A stretch of DNA of 64,000 nucleotides from an uncultured Bacilli bacterium (GCA_934140155.1 CAKPBC010000001.1:248001-312000), one strand, 5' to 3'. Counted from the stretch's first letter, positions 26,834 through 35,694 are shown. Numbers and translations are program-made. Notes: generated by a model not told the origin, from the sequence alone.

Positions 26834-27578
26834 AAAAGACAAATTAGTCGTAGAAATTTATGAAAATAGAGATTTAATGGGACAAGCAGCTGCTAAAGAT
26901 ATTGCAGAATGCATTAAAAATTTATTAAAACACAAAGAGACAATTAATATGATTTTTGCTGCTGCTCCATCTCAAAATGATGTGTTGGCATCATTAGTTA
27001 ATGACAAATCTATTGAGTGGAATCGCATCAATGCATTTCATATGGATGAATATATTGGGCTTGATAAAAATGCACCACAAGGATTTGGTAATTTCTTAAA
27101 AGAACACATTTTTGGGTTGGTACCATTTAAGTCGATTAATTATATTGATATCACAGCAACTGATCCAGAAAAAGAAGCAGAAAGATATGGTAAATTATTA
27201 TTAGAATATCCAACTGATATTGTTGTGATGGGAATTGGTGAAAATGGTCATATTGCATTTAATGATCCAGATGTTGCTGATTTTAATGATCCAAAAGTAG
27301 TAAAACCTGTTGCTTTAGACAATATTTGCCGTCAACAACAAGTTAATGATGGTTGTTTCAAACAATTAAGTGATGTTCCAACACATGCGATGACATTAAC
27401 AGTTCCAACATTATGTAAAGCAGACTATATGTTTTGCATAGTCCCTGCTGCTACTAAGGCTAATGCTGTTTATAATACAATAAATGGTGAAATAAGTGAA
27501 AAATGTCCAGCAACTATTTTAAGAACACAAGACAATGCTAAGTTATACTTAGATAATTTGAGTTCGAGGTTACTTTAA
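26820..27578 (+). CDS. nagB: Glucosamine-6-phosphate deaminase-type enzyme
   Basis: Converts glucosamine-6-phosphate to fructose-6-phosphate and ammonia. 252 residues. Family signatures are AAAPSQNDVLASL (phosphate loop), INAFHMDEYIGL with the catalytic Asp, and VMGIGENGHIAFNDP with the ring-opening His. AAGGAG supports the start. It overlaps nagA by one base (TAATG), the classical nagB-nagA coupling. No kinase or PTS for amino sugars is visible in the operon, so GlcNAc phosphorylation must happen elsewhere. Confidence 0.92.
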   Translation: METFKKDKLVVEIYENRDLMGQAAAKDIAECIKNLLKHKETINMIFAAAPSQNDVLASLVNDKSIEWNRINAFHMDEYIGLDKNAPQGFGNFLKEHIFGLVPFKSINYIDITATDPEKEAERYGKLLLEYPTDIVVMGIGENGHIAFNDPDVADFNDPKVVKPVALDNICRQQQVNDGCFKQLSDVPTHAMTLTVPTLCKADYMFCIVPAATKANAVYNTINGEISEKCPATILRTQDNAKLYLDNLSSRLL

Positions 27579-28723
27579 TGATTGGCATTAAAAGTGATAA
27601 AATAATCACAGACAAAGGACTTTTTAATGGCTATATCTATTTTGATAATAAGATTGTAGAGTTAAGAACAAAGGTAATAGATGGCATTGATGTTATAGAC
27701 CGAACAGGACTATATGTTTCTCCGGGATTTATAGATATGCATACACACGGAGGGAACAATCACCCGTTCATTAATTGTACAAGTGAAGATGTTGCTTTAG
27801 CTTGTGATTTTCATTTACAAAATGGAACGACATCAATTCTTCCAACTGTTACTGCTGGACCATTCGATGTTATGAAAGATGCAGTAGAAAAAATCGCATA
27901 TGCTAAAGACAATAATTTAACAAAAGCAAACATAATCGGCGCACATTTAGAAGGTCCATATCTTTCTAAAGAACAATGTGGCGCGCAATGTCCGACATTT
28001 ATAACACCACCTATAAAAGATGATTATGCGCCGTTTGTTTCAAAAATGAGCAAGTATATTTCTCGTTGGACATACGCTCCTGAAAATGATAAAGATGGCG
28101 AATTTGCTCAATCTTTATTTGATAATAATATTATTCCTTCAATAGGTCATTCGAATGCTAAAGAAGAAGATGTTATATGTGCAATGAATCATCACGCTAA
28201 TATAATTACACATTTATATTCATGTACATCAACAATTACAAGAGATCATGGATTCCGCCATTTAGGAATTATTGAATGTGCTTATTTATACGATGATTTA
28301 TGTGTTGAAATAATCGCAGATGGAAGACATCTCCCACCAAATTTAATCAAATTAATATTGAAATGTAAGGGATATGACAAAGTTGCTTTAGTCACTGATT
28401 CGTTATCTATTGCTGGAACAAATATTAGTAGTGGTGAAATGAGTGGAACAAAATTCATTGTTGAAGATGGCGTTTGCAAATTAGCGGATCGCTCAGCTTT
28501 TGCAGGATCAATCGCTACCGCTAATAGACTTGTAAGAGTTATTTATAAAGATGTCGGTGTGGATATCGTTAATGCAGTTAAAATGATTACGCAAGTACCA
28601 GCTAAAATTCTGAATTTAAATACAAAGGGTACATTATCAGAAGGGTTTGACGCTGATGTAGTTGTCTTTGATGAAGATATCAATATTAGTGATGTATTTG
28701 TTAATGGAAATAAAGTTAAATAA
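27578..28723 (+). CDS. nagA: N-acetylglucosamine-6-phosphate deacetylase
   Basis: Amidohydrolase of 381 residues removing acetate from GlcNAc-6-phosphate, the step before NagB. Metal-binding H55-T-H57 in DMHTHGGNN, the HLEGPYLS motif, GHSNAKEE, THLYS and the catalytic Asp in TDSLSIAG are all present. The start codon overlaps the nagB stop. The length is normal. Confidence 0.93.
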   Translation: MIGIKSDKIITDKGLFNGYIYFDNKIVELRTKVIDGIDVIDRTGLYVSPGFIDMHTHGGNNHPFINCTSEDVALACDFHLQNGTTSILPTVTAGPFDVMKDAVEKIAYAKDNNLTKANIIGAHLEGPYLSKEQCGAQCPTFITPPIKDDYAPFVSKMSKYISRWTYAPENDKDGEFAQSLFDNNIIPSIGHSNAKEEDVICAMNHHANIITHLYSCTSTITRDHGFRHLGIIECAYLYDDLCVEIIADGRHLPPNLIKLILKCKGYDKVALVTDSLSIAGTNISSGEMSGTKFIVEDGVCKLADRSAFAGSIATANRLVRVIYKDVGVDIVNAVKMITQVPAKILNLNTKGTLSEGFDADVVVFDEDINISDVFVNGNKVK

Positions 28724-28738
28724 CTGGGAGGAAAACAA

Positions 28739-29929
28739 ATGGCTAATGTAAGTTTAAAAAATGTTTATAAGTATTATGAAAACAGCGAGAAACCTGCTGT
28801 TACAGACTTCAATCTTGAAATTAAAGATCGCGAGTTTGTTGTCTTTGTTGGACCATCGGGTTGTGGCAAATCAACAACTCTTCGTATGATTGCAGGATTA
28901 GAAGATATTTCAGAAGGTACAATTTCTATTGATGGTAAAGTTGTAAATACAGTTGAGCCAATGAATAGAGATATTGCAATGGTTTTCCAAAACTATGCTT
29001 TATATCCGCATATGACTGTTTATAACAACATGGCATTTGGATTAAAGCAAAGAAAGTTATTACTGCCTAAAATAGATAAAAATGGGAATCAAGTTAAAGA
29101 TGCTAATGGAGAAATAATATATGTTAAAAGACATTATTCTAAAAAAGAAATTGATGAAAAGGTAAAAGAAGCATCAAGAATTTTGGAACTTGATGAATAT
29201 TTACAAAGAAAGCCAAAGGCTTTATCTGGTGGCCAACGCCAAAGAGTAGCTATTGGCAGATCAATTGTTAGAAGTCCAAAAGTATTTTTAATGGATGAAC
29301 CATTATCAAATCTAGATGCTAAATTAAGAAATCAGATGAGATCAGAAATCATTCAATTAAGAAAAAAAATTCAAACAACTTTCGTTTATGTTACTCACGA
29401 TCAAATCGAGGCTATGACTTTAGGTGATCGCATTGTAATTATGAAAGACGGAATTATTCAGCAAGTTGGGACACCTTTAGAAGTGTTTAATCATCCTACT
29501 AATCTATTTGTAGCGTGCTTTATTGGAACTCCACAAATGAACATATTTGATGGAATGGTAAATGATGACTACTCAATTTCTTTGTTAGATGGAAAATTAT
29601 CATTAAATGAAAAATATATCAAATTGTTAAAAAAGAGAAATTACAAAAACAAACCTATAAAAATCGGTGTTAGACCAGAACATATTATCTTAACTGAAAA
29701 AGAAGATGGCTTCTCTGGAGATATTTATTTTTCTGAAATGATGGGTAGTGAATACTATTTACATTTAAATAATAAGGATAACAAAATTATTATTAAGGCA
29801 GCAATTGCTGGACTAAATGATGATCAAAAGCAAAAAATAGAATCATACGGAACAATTAAATTTAAATTTATTGAAAAAGCCATTCATCTATTTGATAGTG
29901 AAACAGAGAATGCTATTTCAGAGGAATAA
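28739..29929 (+). CDS. Sugar ABC transporter ATPase, MsmK/UgpC type
   Basis: 396 residues. Walker A GPSGCGKST, signature LSGGQRQR, Walker B VFLMDEPLSNLDAKLR and the C-terminal TOBE/regulatory domain (IKIGVRPEHIIL) make it the energising subunit for the 14229-17308 importer. An insertion of about 25 residues after FGLKQRK (LLLPKIDKNGNQ and following) between the Q-loop and signature is longer than in standard MsmK. GGGAGG precedes the ATG. ATPases of this class often serve several importers. Confidence 0.92.
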   Translation: MANVSLKNVYKYYENSEKPAVTDFNLEIKDREFVVFVGPSGCGKSTTLRMIAGLEDISEGTISIDGKVVNTVEPMNRDIAMVFQNYALYPHMTVYNNMAFGLKQRKLLLPKIDKNGNQVKDANGEIIYVKRHYSKKEIDEKVKEASRILELDEYLQRKPKALSGGQRQRVAIGRSIVRSPKVFLMDEPLSNLDAKLRNQMRSEIIQLRKKIQTTFVYVTHDQIEAMTLGDRIVIMKDGIIQQVGTPLEVFNHPTNLFVACFIGTPQMNIFDGMVNDDYSISLLDGKLSLNEKYIKLLKKRNYKNKPIKIGVRPEHIILTEKEDGFSGDIYFSEMMGSEYYLHLNNKDNKIIIKAAIAGLNDDQKQKIESYGTIKFKFIEKAIHLFDSETENAISEE

Positions 29930-29933
29930 TTAT

Positions 29934-30944
29934 ATGAGTGGTAAGGTTCGTGTGGCAGTTATTGGTTGCGGTAGAGTATCAGGAATACATTTTAATTCTA
30001 TTTTGAAATTAAAGAATGCTGAGCTTGTGTGTTGTTGTGATAATAATGTAGAAACTTTAAAGAAAACAATGGATGAGTATAAAATTAAAGGCTATCTTGA
30101 TTACAAAGAAATGTTTGAAAAAGAAAATCTAGATGCTGTTCATCTTTGTTTACCTCATTATTTACATGTGCCAGTCAGTATTTACGCAATGGAACATGGG
30201 GTAAATGTTTTATGTGAAAAGCCAATGGCTATTACTTATGATGATGCGGTTCGTGCATTAGAAGTGTCAAAAAAAACTAATAAACTTTATTCTATTATAT
30301 TTCAATGCCGATATAATGCATCTTCTATATTTGTTAAGAACAAAATTACAAGTGGAGAAGTTGGAAAAATCAAATCTGCTCGTTCAGTTTTGACTTGGGA
30401 AAAAGATAAAGACTATTATTTATCATCCAACTGGAAAGGAACATGGGATAAAGAAGGTGGCGGAGTATTAATTAACCAGTCTATTCATTCTTTAGATTTA
30501 GTCAATTGGTTTGTTGATTCGCCTGTGCAAAGTATTCAATGTTCTCTTCATAAAAGAAAAGATTTCCCAATTGAAGTAGAAGATACGGCGGAAGGCTTAA
30601 TTAAATATGAATCAGGAGTAAATTATTTATTTTATGCTTCAAATGATTATGCAATTTCTGAGCCAATTGAAATTAGATTGGCTTGTGAAAAAGCTAGAAT
30701 CATCATGTCATATACAGACGCAGTAATTTACTATAATGATGGGCGCGTTGAAAAAGTTGATTCTAAAACGGTAATTGATCCGCGCTTTGAACCATATTGG
30801 GGGAGCACCCACATTGTTCAAATTAATGATTTTTATGAAGCAATTTTAAGCCATAAACAACTGGATATTAAACCAGAAGATATTCTTGGAATCACTAAAA
30901 TTATGGACACAATTTATAAAATTGGTAAAAACAAACTGGATTAA
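29934..30944 (+). CDS. Gfo/Idh/MocA-family oxidoreductase (3)
   Basis: 336 residues: Rossmann start RVAVIGCGRVSGIHFNSI, then DAVHLCLPHYLH, the catalytic-lysine motif LCEKPMAITYDDA, and GGGVLINQSIHSLDL, which carries the conserved His of the family. The open frame extends to 29871, but GAGGA just before the ATG at 29934 sets the start 4 bases after the ATPase gene. It is the last enzyme gene of the long operon. The substrate is unknown; neighbours suggest a hexoside or keto-sugar. Confidence 0.88.
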   Translation: MSGKVRVAVIGCGRVSGIHFNSILKLKNAELVCCCDNNVETLKKTMDEYKIKGYLDYKEMFEKENLDAVHLCLPHYLHVPVSIYAMEHGVNVLCEKPMAITYDDAVRALEVSKKTNKLYSIIFQCRYNASSIFVKNKITSGEVGKIKSARSVLTWEKDKDYYLSSNWKGTWDKEGGGVLINQSIHSLDLVNWFVDSPVQSIQCSLHKRKDFPIEVEDTAEGLIKYESGVNYLFYASNDYAISEPIEIRLACEKARIIMSYTDAVIYYNDGRVEKVDSKTVIDPRFEPYWGSTHIVQINDFYEAILSHKQLDIKPEDILGITKIMDTIYKIGKNKLD

Positions 30945-31022
30945 TTATTTTAATTATATATCTATTGTAAAAAAAAACAAAAGAAAGGAACAAATTAATA
31001 GAAATTTGTAATGTAATAATGT

Positions 31023-31151
31023 ATGAAAAAATTATATGTTGAGCCAAATGTTACGATAATGACTATAAAATGTGAAGATATTATCCTTGTTTCTAATATT
31101 GAAATTGAAGCAAAAGATGAGTTAGGAGGAAATGTAGATGAAGTTCTCTAA
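31023..31151 (+). CDS. 42-residue small protein overlapping the next surface protein gene
   Basis: Starts MKKLYVEPNVTIMTIKCEDI and ends NVDEVL. The MKK-Y-x-EP...EDII layout recurs in short peptides seen in gut Firmicutes and Bacteroidota, as far as I recall; their function is unknown. It overlaps the gene at 31138 by 14 bases, and its last codons contain that gene's ribosome binding site (GGAGG), so translation may be coupled. Its own ribosome binding site is weak. A stop at 31017 blocks an upstream extension. Confidence 0.5.
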   Translation: MKKLYVEPNVTIMTIKCEDIILVSNIEIEAKDELGGNVDEVL

Positions 31152-33300
31152 TTATAAAAAATTACTTTTAACTGTTTCTGTTTTAGGAACTTTAGTTGCA
31201 GTCCCGGTATTAGTGGCTAATTCAATTTCTGAGTTTTCAACAAGTAAATTTCACGAAAGTGGTATTTTATTAAGAAACATTAAGAGAACTAATTCGAATG
31301 AATTAACTATTTCTGAAACTTATGTTCAATCAGCAGAAATTAACGACACTTATTATTTAAGATTTGTTACTGCAGTTAAATTAACTGATGGTATTACTAG
31401 TTTAAATTATCATCGATTATTAGAAGGTCATACTGATCCTAATAAAGAAGTTTCTGTTGTGTATAAAACAGTTACCGCAAACGGAGTGGATTATTATTAC
31501 GATGGTGAAAAATTAGTTACTGATAAAGTTGATAATGATTTTTACTTTGCATGTTATACAATTCAAATTAATAACGAGTCGTATTTATCTTCAGACATTA
31601 CTTGCTATTTAACTATAAATAACAAAATAAATTCTACTAGTGTGACTAGTTCATATGAATCATCTAGTAGCGTTGAACAATGTACTTATAAAGATGAAAA
31701 TGGAAATAAAATTATTAAAAAATCCCATGCATATGGCGATTATTTGTTAACAAAAGATCCAACAAAACTAGATACTGGAAAAGCTACACAAGAATGTGAG
31801 AAATGCGGGCATGAGAAAGAAGTAATAGTACCAGCATTAAACGATAATCAAGTATGGACATTAGTAAGTGGAAAAGAATTATGTGAAGAAACATCCACAT
31901 TGAAATATACATCAATATATGGAGAAGTAAGTATTGATGTGGATCCAATAGGACATAATTATGAAACCCCAACTTATGAATGGATAAAAGAAGGTACAGG
32001 ATATAGATGTGTAGCAAAAACTATATGTAGTAGAGATGAAAGTCATATAGAAATAGAAGAAGGAACAGTAACATATCAAGAAGTAAAAGAACCAACGTAT
32101 ATAGAAGAAGGAAAAGGAATATATACGGCAGAGTTCAATAAAGAGATGTTTACGAAACAAGAAAAAGAAATAAGTATACCAAAGAAAACAGAAGTAAAAG
32201 TAACATTTGACTATAATATCGAAGGAAAAGAAAACAAAGTTGTTGTAGGGAAATATGGAGAAGTAATAGCTTCAGAAAAGGCACATAAAGGATTATGTGG
32301 ATTAGAAGGATGGTATTTAGGAGAAGAAAAATATGATTTCACTAAACCAGTAACAGGAGATATGACATTAGTAGCTCATTACTTAGATTGCTTTGAAAAT
32401 TTTGAGAATGGATTAGGTATATTTGCTGGAAAAGCAAGTGGAGCACATGAATTCAAAATAGTAGAAGAAAATGGAAATCATGCAGCGATGTTAGAATGTA
32501 CATCAGGAATAGATGGACAAATAGCAATAAATAATTTAAATGGATATGATTTTAGTGAAGTAAATTATATGGTGTTTGATGCAAAAGTAACAAATCCAAC
32601 AAGCGCAGGAGCAATAATAGTACAAGTTATGTCAGGTGGAAATAAATATAATTACACCAAATCATTCTCAGAAAAGTATAATGCCTATGAGAATATTGAA
32701 AAGATAGTTGTACCATTCAATAGACTAATAGGAACAGATACATTAGATAAAACAACAATTACAGGAATATTAATCTTTATGCAATATAAAGGACAATTAA
32801 CGATAGATAATGTTGAATTCTTAAATGAATATAATGCAAATTATGAAGAAGGAATTATACCATGTATTTCATTTGAAAATAAAACAGTTAGTGAAGTGCA
32901 AAGTTTGTATTCAGTAAACCAAACATTAATCACTAAAGTAGATGAAACAACAGGAGCATTTACATTTAAGAATACAGGAGGATCACAAGGAACATATAAA
33001 AAGTTACAATCAAAGACATATGAAGCGAATACAAAATATGATTTGACAAAATACTATGCAATAGAATTAAAGATAAATTCTAAAGATGGTGCAGCTAAAT
33101 TTAAATTTGAGGTATTGTTACAAAGCGGAAATCAAGTTGTATTAGGAGAGTATGACTTAGTAAGAGGAGACAATACATTAACCATTTATTTAGATACAAC
33201 AGCAACAAAAAATAGAATGGTTAAGACTTGTATGTTCTATTTTGATTCAGGCAATTATTATCAATTTACATTTAGTAGTTGTCGTTATTTGATTGGATAA
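31138..33300 (+). CDS. Large secreted/surface protein sharing its C-terminal 508 residues with the 9816 lipoprotein
   Basis: 720 residues. The N-terminal hydrophobic segment (LLLTVSVLGTLVAVPVLVA) is a signal peptide or anchor without a lipobox. Residues 35-165 form an unrecognised domain ending in a Ser/Thr linker. From codon 212 the DNA is identical to that of the lipoprotein gene at 9816: Cys-rich repeat, Listeria-Bacteroides repeat, CBM11-like module and final C-terminal module. Thus two different N-terminal parts present the same binding module. GGAGG precedes the ATG, and a terminator follows. Confidence 0.75.
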   Translation: MKFSNYKKLLLTVSVLGTLVAVPVLVANSISEFSTSKFHESGILLRNIKRTNSNELTISETYVQSAEINDTYYLRFVTAVKLTDGITSLNYHRLLEGHTDPNKEVSVVYKTVTANGVDYYYDGEKLVTDKVDNDFYFACYTIQINNESYLSSDITCYLTINNKINSTSVTSSYESSSSVEQCTYKDENGNKIIKKSHAYGDYLLTKDPTKLDTGKATQECEKCGHEKEVIVPALNDNQVWTLVSGKELCEETSTLKYTSIYGEVSIDVDPIGHNYETPTYEWIKEGTGYRCVAKTICSRDESHIEIEEGTVTYQEVKEPTYIEEGKGIYTAEFNKEMFTKQEKEISIPKKTEVKVTFDYNIEGKENKVVVGKYGEVIASEKAHKGLCGLEGWYLGEEKYDFTKPVTGDMTLVAHYLDCFENFENGLGIFAGKASGAHEFKIVEENGNHAAMLECTSGIDGQIAINNLNGYDFSEVNYMVFDAKVTNPTSAGAIIVQVMSGGNKYNYTKSFSEKYNAYENIEKIVVPFNRLIGTDTLDKTTITGILIFMQYKGQLTIDNVEFLNEYNANYEEGIIPCISFENKTVSEVQSLYSVNQTLITKVDETTGAFTFKNTGGSQGTYKKLQSKTYEANTKYDLTKYYAIELKINSKDGAAKFKFEVLLQSGNQVVLGEYDLVRGDNTLTIYLDTTATKNRMVKTCMFYFDSGNYYQFTFSSCRYLIG

Positions 33301-33301
33301 A
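31773..33301 (+). repeat. 1.53 kb direct repeat, copy 2
   Basis: Identical to 10220-11748. The reading frame runs through the repeat in the same phase in both genes, so recombination between the copies would keep an intact fusion protein and remove 21,553 bp. Confidence 0.93.
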
Positions 33302-33308
33302 GAACATT

Positions 33309-33340
33309 AGAGGTAGCAAAAAAACGCCACCTCTTTTTTT
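33309..33340 (+). terminator. Terminator at the right end of the sugar island
   Basis: AGAGGTAGC pairs with GCCACCTCT (one mismatch) and is followed by T7. It closely matches the rpsR terminator at 8496-8526. Confidence 0.88.
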
Positions 33341-33361
33341 GTTAATAAATGTTTGTGAATT

Positions 33362-33390
33362 TTGGAAAAGCACTAAAATATATGTATAAT
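33362..33390 (+). promoter_or_regulatory. Promoter of the DUF4143 ATPase gene at 33426
   Basis: TTGGAA (33362-33367) and TATAAT (33385-33390) with a 17-base spacer, 35 bases before the start codon. Confidence 0.65.
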
Positions 33391-33425
33391 TATATTAGAA
33401 AAGCAATAGAAAGGTGATGAAAATT

Positions 33426-34736
33426 ATGTTTTTTAGAAAAATAGAGACAAAGCTTAATGAGTATTATAAAAATAACGATGATAGAGTTCTTATCATTACA
33501 GGTGCAAGACAAATCGGTAAAAGCTTTATCATTAGAGAAACGGCTCAAGCATATTTTAAAAACTATATTGAAATAAATATGCAAGAAGATAGAGATGGCG
33601 ATGAATATTTTAAAGATGTTAAAACTACAAAAGATTTTTATTTACAATTAAGTGCTCTTTATGGCGAAAAACTTAATGATATTAAAGACACTATTGTTTT
33701 TATTGATGAAATACAGGTTTATCCTCACTTATTAACTTTATTAAAGCCACTAAAAAAAGATAATAAATTTAGATATATTGCTAGTGGGTCTTTATTAGAA
33801 ATAACTTTAAAACATGAATTTATCCCTATGGGAAGCATAGAAGAAGTTAAAATGTATCCTATGGATTTTGAAGAATTTCTTTTAGCTAATGGGACAAGTG
33901 ATGAAGTAATAGAATATTTAAGGAATTGCTATAAAAATAAAAAACAAGTTAAAGAGTCTATTCATAGTCTTATGTTAAATAGATTTAAAGAATATCTAAT
34001 TTGTGGCGGATTACCAGATGCGGTAAAAGAGTTTGTCATTAATCAAAATGTTGCAAAGATGAGAAATGTGCAAAATGATATATATGGTTATTATAAAGAT
34101 GATGCATCTAAATATGATGAAGAACACAAACTTAAAATAAAAACTATATATGATTACTTACCATCGTATATGGAAAACAAAGTTAAAAGAATTATATTTA
34201 AAAATATTGAAGATATCAAAAATGCAAATTTAAAAAGATATGAAGATGAATTTGATTACTTAATAAGTTCTGGTATTTCTCTTGGTGTAAAAGCTATATC
34301 AAATCCTATTTACCCATTAACAGAATCAATAAGTAAGAATTTAATAAAACTTTACTATAATGATGTTGGTATTTTATCAAAATTGTTATATAAAAATAAT
34401 ATTAATGCGATTTTAAAAAACGATGTCAATGTAAATCTTGGAAGTGTTTATGAAACAGCATGCGCTATGGAATTATCAGCGCATGGACACGAATTATATT
34501 ATTTTGATAGTAAAAAAGTTGGAGAAGTTGACTTTTTAATTAATGATTATGATAATTTGACTATTCTTCCAATCGAAATTAAATCTGGTGATGATCAATA
34601 TAATTTTAAAGCTATTCCAAAGTTAGTTAAAGAGCCCTATAATCTAAAAAAAGGATTAATATTTGGAAATGAAAATATAATAGTAGAAAAGGATAATTTA
34701 ATAACATTTCCAATATATATGATTATGTTTTTGTAA
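33426..34736 (+). CDS. AAA-type ATPase with C-terminal DUF4143/nuclease-like domain (1)
   Basis: 436 residues. Walker A GARQIGKS (G26 to S33) and Walker B TIVFIDEIQVYP, then SGSLLEITL (sensor region) and a C-terminal DUF4143 domain with a PD-(D/E)xK-like pattern (GEVDFLI ... LPIEIKSGDD). The family is widespread and often encoded singly in gut bacteria; its function is poorly known. AGGTGA at 33412-33417 favours the ATG at 33426 over the GTG/ATG at 33414-33417. It has its own promoter, directly right of the sugar island. Confidence 0.85.
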   Translation: MFFRKIETKLNEYYKNNDDRVLIITGARQIGKSFIIRETAQAYFKNYIEINMQEDRDGDEYFKDVKTTKDFYLQLSALYGEKLNDIKDTIVFIDEIQVYPHLLTLLKPLKKDNKFRYIASGSLLEITLKHEFIPMGSIEEVKMYPMDFEEFLLANGTSDEVIEYLRNCYKNKKQVKESIHSLMLNRFKEYLICGGLPDAVKEFVINQNVAKMRNVQNDIYGYYKDDASKYDEEHKLKIKTIYDYLPSYMENKVKRIIFKNIEDIKNANLKRYEDEFDYLISSGISLGVKAISNPIYPLTESISKNLIKLYYNDVGILSKLLYKNNINAILKNDVNVNLGSVYETACAMELSAHGHELYYFDSKKVGEVDFLINDYDNLTILPIEIKSGDDQYNFKAIPKLVKEPYNLKKGLIFGNENIIVEKDNLITFPIYMIMFL

Positions 34737-34758
34737 AGATTTTAGAAAGGAAAATGCT

Positions 34759-35694
34759 ATGAAAAAAGTTCGATATATTACTGATGCGGCAATGGTTACC
34801 GCAATTATGGGTGTATTATTATTAATTAGTAATCTAACTGGTGGAGCTATTGTTAGTGGATTAACTTTTATTTTGCCAGTGCCAATTACTATTTATGGAC
34901 TTAAATACGATTGGAAAAAAGCAATAATTCCCGCAGTAGCTACTATTTTAATAGGAATATTAATTAATATGCTTGTGGGTTTATTATATGTGTTGCCATC
35001 TGTGCTTGTTGCAATAATTTATTCCTTTGTTTTAAAATGGAAGACGCCTAAATTTAGTTTAAAAATGGGAGTTATGTTTTTAGGATCATTGCTAGTAAAT
35101 GTTTTGACAACTGTTATTTTTTCTAAAGCGTTATTTGGCTATACCATCATTGAAGATACAACAGCTTTAGCTAATGAAATGGTTGCAATGTTATCAAAAA
35201 TTATAGCAATTAGCGATTGGATGTCTAAAGCCTTAACAATGTTATTAGTGAGTGTTATACCCGCAACTATCGTAGTAACAAGTATAATTGAAGCAATCTT
35301 AACATATTTTGTTATTTCTTTAGTTTCAGAAAAATTATTAAAAATTCAATTAGGTGCATTTGTATTATCTTTAAATATTGCTGTTCCTAAATTAGTAACG
35401 TATATTGTTTTTCCTATATCACTTATTAGTCTATTTTTTATCAATTCAATTGTGGAATATGAAACTTTTGGCTTTGTACAAGTTATAGTTACAATTGGAC
35501 TAAATATATTTGTTATTTTAGTGCTAGCGTATCTAATTGAAGCATTAGTGCTTTGTAGTCTTTATTTTTCTAAAATTAATAAAAGATATTTATTGATTTT
35601 ACCTCTTATTGGTATGTTTGTTTTTCCAATTGCTTTAATAATACTTGGATTTTTAGATTCTATATTTAATTATAGGTATCGTTTATTAAAATAA
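34759..35694 (+). CDS. yybS: YybS-like DUF2232 membrane protein
   Basis: 311 residues with eight or so membrane segments and the overall look of the DUF2232 family, which is normally encoded just before gdpP in Bacilli, as here. The start KKVRYITDAAMVTAIMGVLL is typical. The role is unknown; the fold suggests an ECF-like integral membrane component. AGAAAGGA precedes the ATG. A strong terminator separates it from gdpP. Confidence 0.75.
   Translation: MKKVRYITDAAMVTAIMGVLLLISNLTGGAIVSGLTFILPVPITIYGLKYDWKKAIIPAVATILIGILINMLVGLLYVLPSVLVAIIYSFVLKWKTPKFSLKMGVMFLGSLLVNVLTTVIFSKALFGYTIIEDTTALANEMVAMLSKIIAISDWMSKALTMLLVSVIPATIVVTSIIEAILTYFVISLVSEKLLKIQLGAFVLSLNIAVPKLVTYIVFPISLISLFFINSIVEYETFGFVQVIVTIGLNIFVILVLAYLIEALVLCSLYFSKINKRYLLILPLIGMFVFPIALIILGFLDSIFNYRYRLLK

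Noticed and set aside
8493..33342. Island as a prophage, integron or transposon
   Set aside because: No integrase, transposase, recombinase, structural phage gene or tRNA attachment site was found. Only the direct repeats and matching terminators suggest mobility.
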